From assembly GCF_028553745.1 (NCBI RefSeq), contig NZ_CP067130.1, forward strand, positions 496,001 to 560,000: DNA of 64,000 nucleotides. Direction: 5' to 3'. Source of the stretch: Paracoccus seriniphilus (GTDB lineage: Bacteria > Pseudomonadota > Alphaproteobacteria > Rhodobacterales > Rhodobacteraceae). A program made the position numbers and the translations under genes. The notes beneath the pieces are model-generated. The model was not told the origin of the DNA and made no database searches. It saw only the letters and a program-made list of their open reading frames with translations. Shown piece by piece: positions 54,178 through 63,327 of the stretch; the first letter of the stretch is position 1, and every line of letters begins with the position of its first letter.

Positions 54178-55314
54178 ATGCAGGTGCCGCGCATGACCGC
54201 TGTCCCGGGCAAACCGATCAGGCGTCGCGCCATGCTGGCAGGGCTGGCGGTGGCCTCATTTGCCGCCTGTGCCCAACCCGCCACGACCCCGGCATTCGCC
54301 GTCCAGCCCGGCGCGGCGGATCCGCTTGTCCGCTTCAGGCTGACCTCGGATGCCGATGCCGCGCAATGGGCCCGGCATCTGGATCTGGCGGTTCTGCAGC
54401 ATGATCCGCAACTTCTGGCGCTGTCCGGCGGGGCCGAGGACGGAGCCTTCGGGGCCGGCGCGCTATGTGGCTGGTCGGAACATGGCGACCGGCCCCGCTT
54501 CGATATCGTCACCGGCGTGTCCAGCGGTGCCCTCATCGCGCCCTTCGCCTTTCTGGGGGCAAGCCATGACCCGGTCCTGTCGGCCATGTTCAACACCATC
54601 GATGCGCGCGACATCATGCGCTTCAACGGCACGACCCTGCTGAAGAATGGCGCGCTTTACGATACGACGCCGCTGGTCAGGATGATCAAGGCCTATACGC
54701 CCCCCGCGCTGATCGAACGGATCGCCGCAAGACATCGGGCTGGCGCGCGGCTGTTCGTTGTCACCTCGCATCTGGAAACCTCGCAGGCGGTGATCTGGAA
54801 CATGGGCGAAATCGCGCAGGCGGGATGGCACAACCTGTTTCGCGCCGTCATCCGCGCCTCCAGCGCATTGCCGGGGATGTTTCCCGCCGTGACGCTGAAG
54901 GTCGGGCGCGGCAAGGCCGCACAAGAGGAAACCCATGTCGATGGTGGCGTGCATATGCAGTTTCTGGCCGCGCCCGATGCTGCCTTCGATCTGCCCCCGC
55001 GCAAGGGCAGCGGCGGTCATGCCTATCTGCTGATCAACAACACTCTGCAGCCCGCGCGGCAGAGGGCGGCGCATTCGGCGCTTGGCATCGCCCAGCAGGC
55101 CTTGACGACGATGGTGCGCGCCAGCGCCGCCAGCTCGGTCAATGCGGCGCGGATGCTGGCCAGGCGGCAGCGGCTGGGCTTTTCGGTCGCCAGCGTCGCG
55201 CCCGATCCCGACATCGTCTATGACCCCGATGACCGCTTTTCCAGCAGCTACATGCGGGCGCTGTTCAAACAGGGGCACGACAGGGCGCTGCAAGACAGGC
55301 TGTGGGCGGCATGA
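54178..55314 (+). CDS. Patatin-like phospholipase, predicted lipoprotein
   Basis: A 378-residue patatin-like protein. Signal with three Arg (15-17) and lipobox Phe-Ala-Ala-Cys31, so a lipoprotein. Patatin motifs: oxyanion loop Ser-Gly-Gly-Ala-Glu-Asp-Gly-Ala-Phe, nucleophile Ser115 in Gly-Val-Ser-Ser-Gly and Asp-Gly-Gly (catalytic Asp) near 261. ATG 54178 directly follows the flavoprotein stop; ATG 54193 is an alternative. It is the last gene of the operon and is followed by a strong terminator. Lipase activity is expected; the link to the redox genes is unknown. Confidence 0.85.
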   Translation: MQVPRMTAVPGKPIRRRAMLAGLAVASFAACAQPATTPAFAVQPGAADPLVRFRLTSDADAAQWARHLDLAVLQHDPQLLALSGGAEDGAFGAGALCGWSEHGDRPRFDIVTGVSSGALIAPFAFLGASHDPVLSAMFNTIDARDIMRFNGTTLLKNGALYDTTPLVRMIKAYTPPALIERIAARHRAGARLFVVTSHLETSQAVIWNMGEIAQAGWHNLFRAVIRASSALPGMFPAVTLKVGRGKAAQEETHVDGGVHMQFLAAPDAAFDLPPRKGSGGHAYLLINNTLQPARQRAAHSALGIAQQALTTMVRASAASSVNAARMLARRQRLGFSVASVAPDPDIVYDPDDRFSSSYMRALFKQGHDRALQDRLWAA

Positions 55315-55346
55315 GATAGCCCTGAAGCCCGGCCGCGCACGCAAGA

Positions 55347-55376
55347 GACCCCGCATGAAGCAAACCATGCGGGGTC
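55347..55376. terminator. Strong intrinsic terminator hairpin
   Basis: GACCCCGCATG (55347-55357) pairs perfectly with CATGCGGGGTC (55366-55376) around an 8-base loop and is followed by GTTT. It lies between the convergent patatin gene and a small membrane-protein gene, so it probably acts on both strands. Confidence 0.8.
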
Positions 55377-55394
55377 GTTTCGGATCAGGTCAGG

Positions 55395-55601
55395 TCAGCG
55401 ACGATGGGCCAGTGCACCGGCAACCAGCACGACCAGCGCAATCGGCACCAGGATCTCGATCCCGATCCCGCGGGGATGCGGCGTGGCCACCGGCGCGGGT
55501 TGCAGTGCCGGCACAGGTGCCGGAACTTGCTGCGCATGAGATGACAGCGGGCCAAGCAGCGTTGCCGCGGCGACCATGATCGCCAGATATTTGCGACACA
55601 T
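55395..55601 (-). CDS. Small Pro-rich membrane or secreted protein
   Basis: A 68-residue protein: signal-like segment to about residue 23 (Ser-Ser-His-Ala-Gln end), a Pro/Ala/Val-rich stretch (24-43) and a C-terminal transmembrane helix (about 47-65) ending in His-Arg-Arg. AAGAGGA upstream of ATG 55601 is a usable ribosome-binding site. No family recognised. It resembles small VPxxA-type tail proteins; it shares the Pro-rich character of the kinase and flavoprotein insertions nearby. Confidence 0.6.
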   Translation of the reverse strand: MCRKYLAIMVAAATLLGPLSSHAQQVPAPVPALQPAPVATPHPRGIGIEILVPIALVVLVAGALAHRR

Positions 55602-55668
55602 GTTGTTAATCCTCTTGATGTGATCATGACCCGCAGCCGGGGCCGCGGGTCATCTGCCAGATGCCGGT

Positions 55669-56049
55669 TCACCCCTTGGGGGGCGGCCCCTTGCGCATCT
55701 GCCCCATGGCCGCATCGATCTGATCGGCCGTCAGCTCGGGATTCTGATGCTGCAGACAGTCAATCAATGCGGCATGTTCTGCCTCGGACGGTTTTTCACC
55801 GGGGGCAGGCGGCTCGCCCAGACAGGCTTGCAATTGTGACGGGTCCAGATCCAATGCCTGGGCCACCGAATCCATCGGATGTGCCCCCTGCGCGTGAACG
55901 CATGAGGTCGCCACAGAGGAAAACTCCAATGCCGTCAACACGGCAAGGAACTTCAGGGACCAACGGGTCTTGCCTGCGCGAGCGCGCCTCGAACCGCTGT
56001 TCGATGTCGAAGGAATTCTGCCTGTCTGCTTCTTGATTTCGGGAAACAC
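55669..56049 (-). CDS. Small secreted protein
   Basis: A 126-residue protein with a signal-anchor-like segment around residues 30-54 (ending Cys-Val-His-Ala-Gln) and a mature part of about 70 residues that is Asp/Gln-rich with Cys in Leu-Gln-Ala-Cys-Leu and Asp-Cys-Leu-Gln and a C-terminal Lys-Gly-Pro-Pro-Pro-Lys-Gly. GTG 56049 is chosen for AGGAG 6 bases upstream; the open frame extends to 56319 but without signal-like sequence. No family recognised. Confidence 0.6.
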   Translation of the reverse strand: MFPEIKKQTGRIPSTSNSGSRRARAGKTRWSLKFLAVLTALEFSSVATSCVHAQGAHPMDSVAQALDLDPSQLQACLGEPPAPGEKPSEAEHAALIDCLQHQNPELTADQIDAAMGQMRKGPPPKG

Positions 56050-56255
56050 TGCTTTCTCCTCTTCTGGCCTTGAACAGCCTTGAGACCAGTATTCTGGCGC
56101 AGCTTTGAGGAGCAAATTTGCAGCAAATATGCATGGAGCATGCAGCGGATGGTTCCGTCCTGCCCTGTTGCGTGACAACGCAAGAACGGCTGCCCCGACT
56201 GCAATGACCCGGCGATTGCGGGGCGGGCCGCAGCCTTTCGCCCGCCCCGCTGCCC

Positions 56256-57719
56256 TTACTGCAGACTTTCGGCGTCGGAAGGCGACACGATCAGCCGGCG
56301 GGCGTCTCGCGTCTTCCATGCACTGTCAATATGCCAATCAAGCATTCGTTCCCTGAGCCGGGATTTCATCTGCTGACAGGCATCGTCCGCCCAGAGATTC
56401 CTGGTCTCGCCCGGGTCCGCCTCCAGATCGAACAACTGGCCTTCGGCCTGCCCCTGAAAAAGAACCAGCTTATGTGTCCGGGTCCGGATCATGGTCAGCA
56501 ACTCGGCCCCGGTCATATTGACGTCGCCGCCCTGTTCGCAAAAGACCGCATCTCGGCCCGCAAAGGGTTTGTCTTCCAGCGCCGGATTCAGCGTTTCAGC
56601 CTCTAGCGTCGCATCGGGCGTGATCCCCGCCCATTCAAGGATCGTCGGCCCAAGGTCGAACAGTTGCACCAGCTCATCAACCTGCCGCCCGCCCGCAAAG
56701 CGTTCCGGCGCAGAGATGATCAGGGGAACGCGCGTGATCTGATCATAGGGCGCCCATTTCTGGCTGAGCCCGTGATCGCCCAGATTGTCTCCGTGGTCCG
56801 AAGTGAAGACGATAATGGTATTGTCCAGCCGTCCGCGTTCTTCCAATGTATCCAGAATCCGGCCAACCTGTGTGTCGATCATTTCGACATTCGCATAGTA
56901 ATAGGCGCGCTGGCGATGCATTTCGTCCCGGGTCGGGTCCAGCTTCCATGAGACAGAGTCGTGATCGACCTCGACATCATGGTGACGCTTTTCCTTCCAG
57001 ACCGGATGCAACCCGTCGAGTTCCGCCGCCGTCGGATCGGGCAGAGGCAGGTCGCGCCCCATGTATTTCTCGGCGATGTCCGGGGTCGGGTCATAGGGCG
57101 GATGCGGGCCGGGGAAGCCGACGACCAGAAACAGCGGCTCGACCACCGGTTTGCTCTCCAGCCACCATTTGGTGACGCCGCCAACGAAATTGTCTGAATG
57201 CAGCGCGGCGGGCAGATCCCATGTGAAGGCACCAAGACGGTCGCGGTAATCGTCCAGCAGGCGATAGGTTTCGCGCTGCTGCTTCTTCAGCCCATGGGTG
57301 CCAAGCGCCTTGTCCCATTCATCGAAGAACCAGCGCCCCTCCATATAGCGGTCCTTGTTTTCAACCACATAGCGTTCGTCAAAACCCGCCTTCGCGTCAT
57401 AGGGGATCGTGTGCATCTTGCCGATACTGACGGTCCGATAGCCCGAGCGACGCAGATCATCGACCCATGTCCGGCTCCACGGCTGCCCATTGGCATAAAC
57501 GCCATTGGTATGCGGATAATAGCCCGTGAACAGGCTGGCCCGGCAGGGCACGCAAGACGGGGCGGTGACATGGCATTGGGTAAAGGTCACGCCCCGATCA
57601 ACCAGCCGATCAAGGTTTGGCGTGTCCATATGGTCAGACCCCAGGGCACGGATGGTGTCATAGCGCTGCTGGTCGGTGATGATGACAACGATATCCGGCC
57701 GGTTGTCGGGCGTGTTCAT
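56256..57719 (-). CDS. Sulfatase (type I, formylglycine)
   Basis: A 487-residue sulfatase. The modified Cys is Cys56 in Cys-Val-Pro-Cys-Arg, matching CxPxR and thus needing a formylglycine-generating enzyme. Metal residues: Asp in Ile-Ile-Thr-Asp-Gln-Gln and Asp-His in Thr-Ser-Asp-His-Gly-Asp. No signal peptide, so cytoplasmic. It follows the GntR gene on the same strand by 12 bp. It likely hydrolyses an imported sulfate ester; choline sulfate or aryl sulfate are possible. Confidence 0.9.
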   Translation of the reverse strand: MNTPDNRPDIVVIITDQQRYDTIRALGSDHMDTPNLDRLVDRGVTFTQCHVTAPSCVPCRASLFTGYYPHTNGVYANGQPWSRTWVDDLRRSGYRTVSIGKMHTIPYDAKAGFDERYVVENKDRYMEGRWFFDEWDKALGTHGLKKQQRETYRLLDDYRDRLGAFTWDLPAALHSDNFVGGVTKWWLESKPVVEPLFLVVGFPGPHPPYDPTPDIAEKYMGRDLPLPDPTAAELDGLHPVWKEKRHHDVEVDHDSVSWKLDPTRDEMHRQRAYYYANVEMIDTQVGRILDTLEERGRLDNTIIVFTSDHGDNLGDHGLSQKWAPYDQITRVPLIISAPERFAGGRQVDELVQLFDLGPTILEWAGITPDATLEAETLNPALEDKPFAGRDAVFCEQGGDVNMTGAELLTMIRTRTHKLVLFQGQAEGQLFDLEADPGETRNLWADDACQQMKSRLRERMLDWHIDSAWKTRDARRLIVSPSDAESLQ

Positions 57720-57731
57720 GGGTATAGTCCT

Positions 57732-58460
57732 TCAGATTTGCTTGGCATCGGGCGGAGAAAGCTGCAGTTCCATCAACCGGTCGGTCAGAACGTCGATATG
57801 CAACTGCATCGCGGTTCTGGCGGCTTCGGGCCTGCGGTTCTGCAAAGCGCGGAAAATGCGCTGGTGGTCATCGATCGTCCGGCGACGGTTTTCCGGGTTG
57901 CGGGTCTGGTCGTACCAGCGCGACCACAGGGCCGAATTGCGCATCCACCACAGATGAACCGCATAGGCCTCGATCACGCTATTGCCCGAGGCTGCCGCGA
58001 TCAGCGCGTGAAATTCGGCATCCGCGGCGTCGAAGGCCGGAACATTGTGGATCGCCCCTTCCATCCGCTTGACGATGGCCGCCATCTCTTCGATCTGGGC
58101 TTCGGTGGCGCGGGTTGCGGCCAGATAGGCGGATTGCCCTTCGATCAGGCGGCGGGCCTCTAGCACCTCATAGGGCCCGGTTTCGCCCTTGACGGCAAGC
58201 TGACCGCCATCGGTATCCCGCAGGTGTTCACCCAGGACAAAGACCCCTGCGCCAACGCGAATTTCGATGAAGCGCATGATCTCCAGCGCCAGCAGGGCCT
58301 CGCGTATGGTGGTGCGGCTGACATCAAGCTGCTGGGACAGCTCGCGCTCGGGGGGCAGACGCTCACCCGCCTTGTAGGTGCCTTGGGTGATCTGATCGGC
58401 CAGATGCTGCGCGACCTGCAGGTAACGGCGGCCACCGCCGGGAAGGTCCAGAATGCTCAT
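57732..58460 (-). CDS. GntR-family (FadR-type) regulator
   Basis: A 242-residue FadR-subfamily GntR regulator. HTH at about 20-70 with Arg-Leu-Pro-Pro-Glu-Arg-Glu-Leu-Ser and Ser-Arg-Thr-Thr-Ile-Arg-Glu-Ala-Leu; the C-terminal all-helical FCD domain keeps the metal-binding His (Asp-Asp-His-Gln-Arg-Ile and Leu-His-Ile-Asp). ATG 58460 overlaps the tctA stop. It likely controls the tct and sulfatase genes in response to a carboxylate. Confidence 0.9.
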   Translation of the reverse strand: MSILDLPGGGRRYLQVAQHLADQITQGTYKAGERLPPERELSQQLDVSRTTIREALLALEIMRFIEIRVGAGVFVLGEHLRDTDGGQLAVKGETGPYEVLEARRLIEGQSAYLAATRATEAQIEEMAAIVKRMEGAIHNVPAFDAADAEFHALIAAASGNSVIEAYAVHLWWMRNSALWSRWYDQTRNPENRRRTIDDHQRIFRALQNRRPEAARTAMQLHIDVLTDRLMELQLSPPDAKQI

Positions 58461-59929
58461 ATTTGTCTCCTTCTTGCGGACAGACGTGCAGCCATAGGCG
58501 GCCAGGCCAGAGTGGCAAGGGACAGGATCAGAAACAGGATCGCCCAGGGACGGTCGAACAAGGCCAGCCAGTCCCCATCGGACAGCATCAGCGAGGCGCG
58601 AAGCTGCTCTTCGGCGATGGGCGACAGGACAAAGCCGATCACGAAAGGCCCAAGCGGCACACGAACCGCCTCGAGTCCCAGTCCGACAAGGCCAAAGCCG
58701 ATCATCACCCAGACATCGTTGAAGCTGGAATTCGCGGCATAGGAGCCCAGCACGCAAAACATCAGGATCACACCCAGCAACCCGGCCTTGGGGATGCGGA
58801 CCAGTTGCGCGATCCAGCGCACCGCGCCCCACATCAGGACCAGCATGACGATATTGGCCAGGAAATAGGCCGCAATGATGCCATAGGCGATCTCGGGCGA
58901 GTTCTGGAACAGCAATGGGCCAGGTTGCAGCTGATGGATGGTCAGCGCCCCGATCAGGATCGCCTCGGTCACGGAGCCGGGAATGCCCATGGTGATCAGC
59001 GGGATCAGGGCACCCCCGATGGCCGCATTATTGGCCGTTTCCCCCGCCACGATCCCGGGTTCATGGCCGGTGCCGAATTTCGCGGGGTCACGCGACAATT
59101 GCTTGCTGGTGGTATAGCTGACAAGCGCCGCGATATTGCCGCCAATGCCCGGCAGCAGCCCGACCCATGTTCCGATCAGCGATGACCGCAGCATGTTCGG
59201 CCCATGGGTGCGAAGGTCACGCATGTGGATCGGCAGACGCCCCTTTGGCACCTCGATCTTCTTCAATGGTGGCGCCGCCGCGTCCCGCAGGATCTGAGAG
59301 ATCGCGAAGGCCCCGATCAGCACCGGCAACAGGCCAAAGCCGGACAGCAGAAAGTCGGTATCGAATGTCAGCCGGGCGCGGCCCACCGAATTGTCGATTC
59401 CGGGCAGCGCGAAGGCCATGCCCAGCACCGCCGCCAGAAGCCCCTTGACCAAAGACCCCTGCGTCAAGGCCGCCAGCATCACCAGAGCCATCAGCACAAG
59501 CGTGAAATATTCCCACGGCCCGAACTGTAACGCGAAACGCGCCAGGGCAGGCGACATTCCGGCCAGGAACATCCAGGACACCAGTCCACCCGCCACCGAG
59601 GCCATGATCCCCAGGGCAATCGCACGTTCGGCGCGCCCCGACCGGGCCATGGGATAGCCGTCAAAAGTCGTGACAATCGAGGCTGGCGTGCCGGGCATGC
59701 GCAGCAGGATCGCCGTGATCAACCCGCCCGAAATGCCGCCGACATATTCTCCGATCAGCAAGGTGATCGCGGCGACAGGCTCCATGTGAAAGGTCAGCGG
59801 CAGGGTCAGCGCGATCAGCATGGTTGCGGTCAGCCCCGGAATGGCACCGATGACAATGCCAAGCCCGGTGCCCAGCACCAGAAGCATCAGCAGATGCCAG
59901 TCGAAAAGAACGTGGAAAGCGTCAATCAT
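58457..59929 (-). CDS. tctA: Tripartite tricarboxylate transporter, large membrane subunit
   Basis: A 490-residue TctA with about 11-12 transmembrane helices. The TctA hallmarks Gly-Ala-Ile-Pro-Gly-Leu-Thr-Ala-Thr-Met near 28 and Gly-Ile-Pro-Gly-Ser near 315 are present. It is 2 bases from tctB and overlaps the GntR gene. With tctB and tctC it forms a secondary importer of a carboxylate. Confidence 0.93.
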   Translation of the reverse strand: MIDAFHVLFDWHLLMLLVLGTGLGIVIGAIPGLTATMLIALTLPLTFHMEPVAAITLLIGEYVGGISGGLITAILLRMPGTPASIVTTFDGYPMARSGRAERAIALGIMASVAGGLVSWMFLAGMSPALARFALQFGPWEYFTLVLMALVMLAALTQGSLVKGLLAAVLGMAFALPGIDNSVGRARLTFDTDFLLSGFGLLPVLIGAFAISQILRDAAAPPLKKIEVPKGRLPIHMRDLRTHGPNMLRSSLIGTWVGLLPGIGGNIAALVSYTTSKQLSRDPAKFGTGHEPGIVAGETANNAAIGGALIPLITMGIPGSVTEAILIGALTIHQLQPGPLLFQNSPEIAYGIIAAYFLANIVMLVLMWGAVRWIAQLVRIPKAGLLGVILMFCVLGSYAANSSFNDVWVMIGFGLVGLGLEAVRVPLGPFVIGFVLSPIAEEQLRASLMLSDGDWLALFDRPWAILFLILSLATLAWPPMAARLSARRRQI

Positions 59930-59931
59930 TT

Positions 59932-60417
59932 TCAGCCGATCGCGATATAGAGAAAGTTCTGGAAAACCCAGGCCAGCACTGCCCCAAGCCCCGCGCCCAG
60001 CAATGCATAGAACAGGCCTGCGCGCAGATTGAGGCCGGTCAGGATCAGCCCGATCGCGCCAAGAAAGGCGCTGCTGGCGATCCAGAATGGCAGCCGCAGC
60101 AGATCAAGCGCGGCCACATAGAGAACCAGCGCCACAAAGGTCAGCACCGACCGGCTGCGACGGGTGTCGCTGACCGGTTTTGCCATCGCGGAGGCCTCGG
60201 CAGGCCGATGGCGCAGGGACAGCAGCGCCTTTGCCGCGATGATCAGCGCACAAATGGTCAGACCCGATCCCAGGATGCGCGGCATGGCTGCCGATCCCAG
60301 CGGCTCGAACCGGGGGGGCGGCAGATCCGCCGCGCCAATGAATAAAAGCAACGCGCCGATCAGGCAGACCACGGCCAGCGCCATGTCTCCGGTGATGCGC
60401 CAGTTGTCAGGCGTCAT
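59932..60417 (-). CDS. tctB: Tripartite tricarboxylate transporter, small membrane subunit
   Basis: A 161-residue TctB-type protein with four transmembrane helices (about 10-30, 42-65, 88-110 and 125-155). Sequence in this subunit varies; the position between tctC and tctA and the helix pattern support the call. ATG 60417 gives the normal length; upstream sequence is not membrane-like. Confidence 0.85.
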   Translation of the reverse strand: MTPDNWRITGDMALAVVCLIGALLLFIGAADLPPPRFEPLGSAAMPRILGSGLTICALIIAAKALLSLRHRPAEASAMAKPVSDTRRSRSVLTFVALVLYVAALDLLRLPFWIASSAFLGAIGLILTGLNLRAGLFYALLGAGLGAVLAWVFQNFLYIAIG

Positions 60418-60479
60418 ATCCGCCCCTCCCCATAGGTGATCCGGGTCCGGCGGCCTGCCCGCCCGGAATGTGCCAGCAT

Positions 60480-61457
60480 TCAGCCGATGGTGGCTGCGAT
60501 CGACTTCAGTTGCTCCAGCGTCTGACGGGCATCGGCCATGGAATCCTCGCCATTCACCCAATAGGCTTCCAGCGTGTTTTCCTCGAAATACTGGACGATT
60601 TCGGGGTCAGCGATTGCCTTTTCCAGCGCCGCGCCGATCGCCGCGACATGTTCGTCAGGCGTGTCGGCGGGGGCCAGCCACCAGTTCGGATTGGCCCATG
60701 TCACGTCATAGCCAAGCTCGGTCGCCGTGGGGACATCGGGCATCTGCGCCAGGCGCTCGGTCCCGAAATAGACCAGCGGACGCAGGTTTTCGCCCTGTGA
60801 CAGATATTCCGACGCGGCGAACAGCGCGATATCGGCATTGCCGCCAAGGATCAGGCGCAGCCGGTCAGACCCGGAATTGGCGGTGACATAGCGCGTTTCA
60901 AAACCCGCCGACTGTGCCAGCATCGCACCGACGAAATGGGGAATGGTTCCGATGCCTACGGCCTCGACCAGGCCGCGCGGATTGTCCTTGAGATAGGCAA
61001 TCAGCTCGTCCAGCGTCTGATAGGGGCTGTCCTCATGCACCGCCCAGATCGGGCTGCCGCCGCCGGTGTAGCCAATCGATTTGAACTGGTCGAGCGAGAA
61101 ATTCCCCAGTTCCATCGCGATGGCGATCAGCAACTGGTGCTGCCAATGCAGGATGGTGTGGCCATCGGCGGGGTCGCGTTTCATCATGTTGACGGCATTG
61201 GCACCTGCCCCGCCATCCGCATTCACGATGGCGATCGGCTGTGGCAGCCAGTCGTTTTCCTTGATCTTCTCGGCCAGCATCCGCGCCACCAGATCGGTCC
61301 GACCACCCGGCTTGAAAGGCACGCAGATCTTGATCGGGCGCGACGGGAATGTCTGCGCCATCGCCTGACCGCCGGAAAGCACTCCTCCCGCCAGGGCGAC
61401 GCCTGCACCGATGGTAAAGACCCGGCGGCTGACGCCGGGCATTGCAATCTTGGACAT
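60480..61457 (-). CDS. tctC: Tripartite tricarboxylate transporter binding protein (BUG family)
   Basis: A 325-residue periplasmic binding protein. It has a Tat-like signal Ser-Arg-Arg-Val-Phe-Thr-Ile-Gly near 10-17, then Phe-Pro-Ser-Arg-Pro-Ile-Lys-Ile and Pro-Phe-Lys-Pro-Gly-Gly, the BUG opening. ATG 61457 has GGGAGGG 5-6 bases upstream. It is divergent from the second sulfatase. The ligand, probably a carboxylate or sulfate ester with a carboxyl group, is unknown. Confidence 0.92.
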   Translation of the reverse strand: MSKIAMPGVSRRVFTIGAGVALAGGVLSGGQAMAQTFPSRPIKICVPFKPGGRTDLVARMLAEKIKENDWLPQPIAIVNADGGAGANAVNMMKRDPADGHTILHWQHQLLIAIAMELGNFSLDQFKSIGYTGGGSPIWAVHEDSPYQTLDELIAYLKDNPRGLVEAVGIGTIPHFVGAMLAQSAGFETRYVTANSGSDRLRLILGGNADIALFAASEYLSQGENLRPLVYFGTERLAQMPDVPTATELGYDVTWANPNWWLAPADTPDEHVAAIGAALEKAIADPEIVQYFEENTLEAYWVNGEDSMADARQTLEQLKSIAATIG

Positions 61458-61568
61458 TTCTTTCCCTCCCATTGCGATTGAACGCTCTTGCGAAAAATCG
61501 GTCCAACCAATATGGATTAATTAAATACTTTGTACAGTCCAATTTTCAAAGGCCATGAAAAAAACTCG

Positions 61569-63008
61569 ATGACAGCAGAAAACAGCACCCGCCCCGATAT
61601 CGTCATGATCATGACCGACCAGCATGCGGCACGCATTCTTGGCTGCGCGGGCGATCCCTTCGCGCACACGCCTTCGCTGGACGCCCTGGCCGGTGAGGGC
61701 ACGCGGTTTGACAACTGCTACTGCCCCTCTCCGCTTTGCGTGCCGTCGCGGATGGCGTTCCTGTCCGGGCTGGAGCCGCATGTCTCGGGCGTGCTTGGCA
61801 ATGACGACTATCTGCCATCGGACATCCCGACGCTTGCCCATGCGCTCGGGGCGGCGGGATATGACTGCCAGCTTGTCGGACGGATGCATTTCTATGGTCC
61901 CGATCAGACCCATGGCTTCAACCGCCCCATTGGTGATATCGGTGCCAGCTGGCCCGGCGCAGCTCCGCCCGATATCGGCCCATTGACCAGAGGCCGGGGC
62001 AATCGCGGACCAGAGCTGGAACATTCAGGGCCGGGAGAGACCTCTTATCAAGCCTATGATCAGGCGGTGATCGAACAGGCGATCAAGACATTGGACCAGT
62101 TGATCCGCCAGCGCGAACAGACGGGACGCCCCTATTTCTGCCTGATCTCGCTGTTTTGTCCGCATCCGCCCTATATCGCGCGGCGCGAGGATTTCGATCA
62201 ATTTGCGGATCGCCTTCCCCCGCCCCGCTTGGCTGCACCACGGGTCGAACACCCGGCCATTGCCGCATGGCGCAGCGCAGGCAAGACCGACGAGGTCAGC
62301 GCCACAGCGGTCGCGGCCAGCCGCGCGGCCTATTACGGGCTGGTCCGGATGGTCGACCGGCTGTCGGGAAAAGTCCTTGATCGGGTGGCCGGGCGCAACA
62401 ACACGCTGTCCATCTATGCTTCCGATCACGGAGAGGCGCTGGGGGAACGCGGGCTTTGGTGGAAAAGCACGATGTATGATGAAAGCGCCAAGGTGCCGCT
62501 GATCATGCGCGGCCCCGGCTTTGAACCCGGCGTGACCGATCGGCGCGTTGCAAATCTCATGGATCTTTCGGCAACCATTCTTGCGATGGCAGGCGCGGCA
62601 TTGCCGGGACATTGCGGGCATGATCTGCGCTCAGACGGATCGCCCCAGATTTCTTTCAGCAGCTATTATGGCGGGCTGATGAACATTGCCTTGCCGCCGC
62701 AACGTCACCGCATGCTGCGCAAGGGCCGCTGGAAGATCACCTGGTTCGACGGGCAGGCCCCGATGCTGTTCGACATGCAGGCCGACCCCGACGAAACCGG
62801 CGATCTTGCCGACAGTCCCGACCATTGTGACACCCTGCTGGAACTGTCCCGTGACCTATTGGCAGGCTGGGATCCGGCTCGGTTGGCGCGGGTGCAAAGG
62901 TGCAAGGCCGAACGCATCGCCGTGATCCGCGACTGGGTGAAGGTCACGCATCCGGCGGAACCATATCGCTGGATCGACCCCGACAAGGCGCGTAACCGCT
63001 ATGAGTGA
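61569..63008 (+). CDS. Sulfatase (type I, formylglycine)
   Basis: A 479-residue sulfatase with Cys57 in Cys-Val-Pro-Ser-Arg (CxPSR), metal Asp in Ile-Met-Thr-Asp-Gln-His and Ser-Asp-His-Gly-Glu. It differs from the 56256 sulfatase in length and sequence, so it is no recent duplicate. ATG 61569 is chosen for the normal N-terminus. It is divergent from tctC across 111 bp; sulfatase and transporter are likely co-regulated from that spacer (AT-rich near 61505-61530). Confidence 0.9.
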   Translation: MTAENSTRPDIVMIMTDQHAARILGCAGDPFAHTPSLDALAGEGTRFDNCYCPSPLCVPSRMAFLSGLEPHVSGVLGNDDYLPSDIPTLAHALGAAGYDCQLVGRMHFYGPDQTHGFNRPIGDIGASWPGAAPPDIGPLTRGRGNRGPELEHSGPGETSYQAYDQAVIEQAIKTLDQLIRQREQTGRPYFCLISLFCPHPPYIARREDFDQFADRLPPPRLAAPRVEHPAIAAWRSAGKTDEVSATAVAASRAAYYGLVRMVDRLSGKVLDRVAGRNNTLSIYASDHGEALGERGLWWKSTMYDESAKVPLIMRGPGFEPGVTDRRVANLMDLSATILAMAGAALPGHCGHDLRSDGSPQISFSSYYGGLMNIALPPQRHRMLRKGRWKITWFDGQAPMLFDMQADPDETGDLADSPDHCDTLLELSRDLLAGWDPARLARVQRCKAERIAVIRDWVKVTHPAEPYRWIDPDKARNRYE

Positions 63009-63327
63009 AACCTTCCTGTGAAAGGGCAGCAACTGATCGCAGGATTGCCCTATCGCCTCGGCGCGCGGTCACACAGGTCACGACCGCCCTGCCATCGCAA
63101 TAGCCATGCCCCGCCGCCGGGGTTCCCGCTGACGCAATTGCCGACCGCTTTTCAGCAGCTTGGCAATTTCGGGCGCCTGCTGAACGGTCCGTCGCTCTGG
63201 ATGAAACGGGACGATCTGTCCGGGCTTGAAGGCGGCGGAACCGCACCTTTCGCGCACCACGACAGCGACGGGACCCGGATCTTCATTTCTATGGAGAGGA
63301 TTTGGTGGTTTGGAAGGAAAGACCCGT
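63009..63327. other. Intergenic region with gene fragment
   Basis: The 319-bp spacer between convergent sulfatase and UdgX genes. Apart from the pyridoxal-enzyme fragment (63123-63239) I see no gene and no clear hairpin with a T-tract. Confidence 0.35.
63123..63239 (+). pseudogene. Fragment of D-cysteine desulfhydrase/ACC deaminase-like gene
   Basis: About 39 codons resemble the N-terminus of the pyridoxal-dependent D-cysteine desulfhydrase/ACC deaminase family: Phe-Pro-Leu-Thr-Gln-Leu-Pro-Thr-Ala-Phe, then Gly-Pro-Ser-Leu-Trp-Met-Lys-Arg-Asp-Asp-Leu-Ser-Gly-Leu and Gly-Gly-Gly where Gly-Gly-Asn-Lys-x-Arg-Lys should continue. The frame then loses similarity; the PLP Lys and the rest are gone. 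A truncated remnant. Confidence 0.6.
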
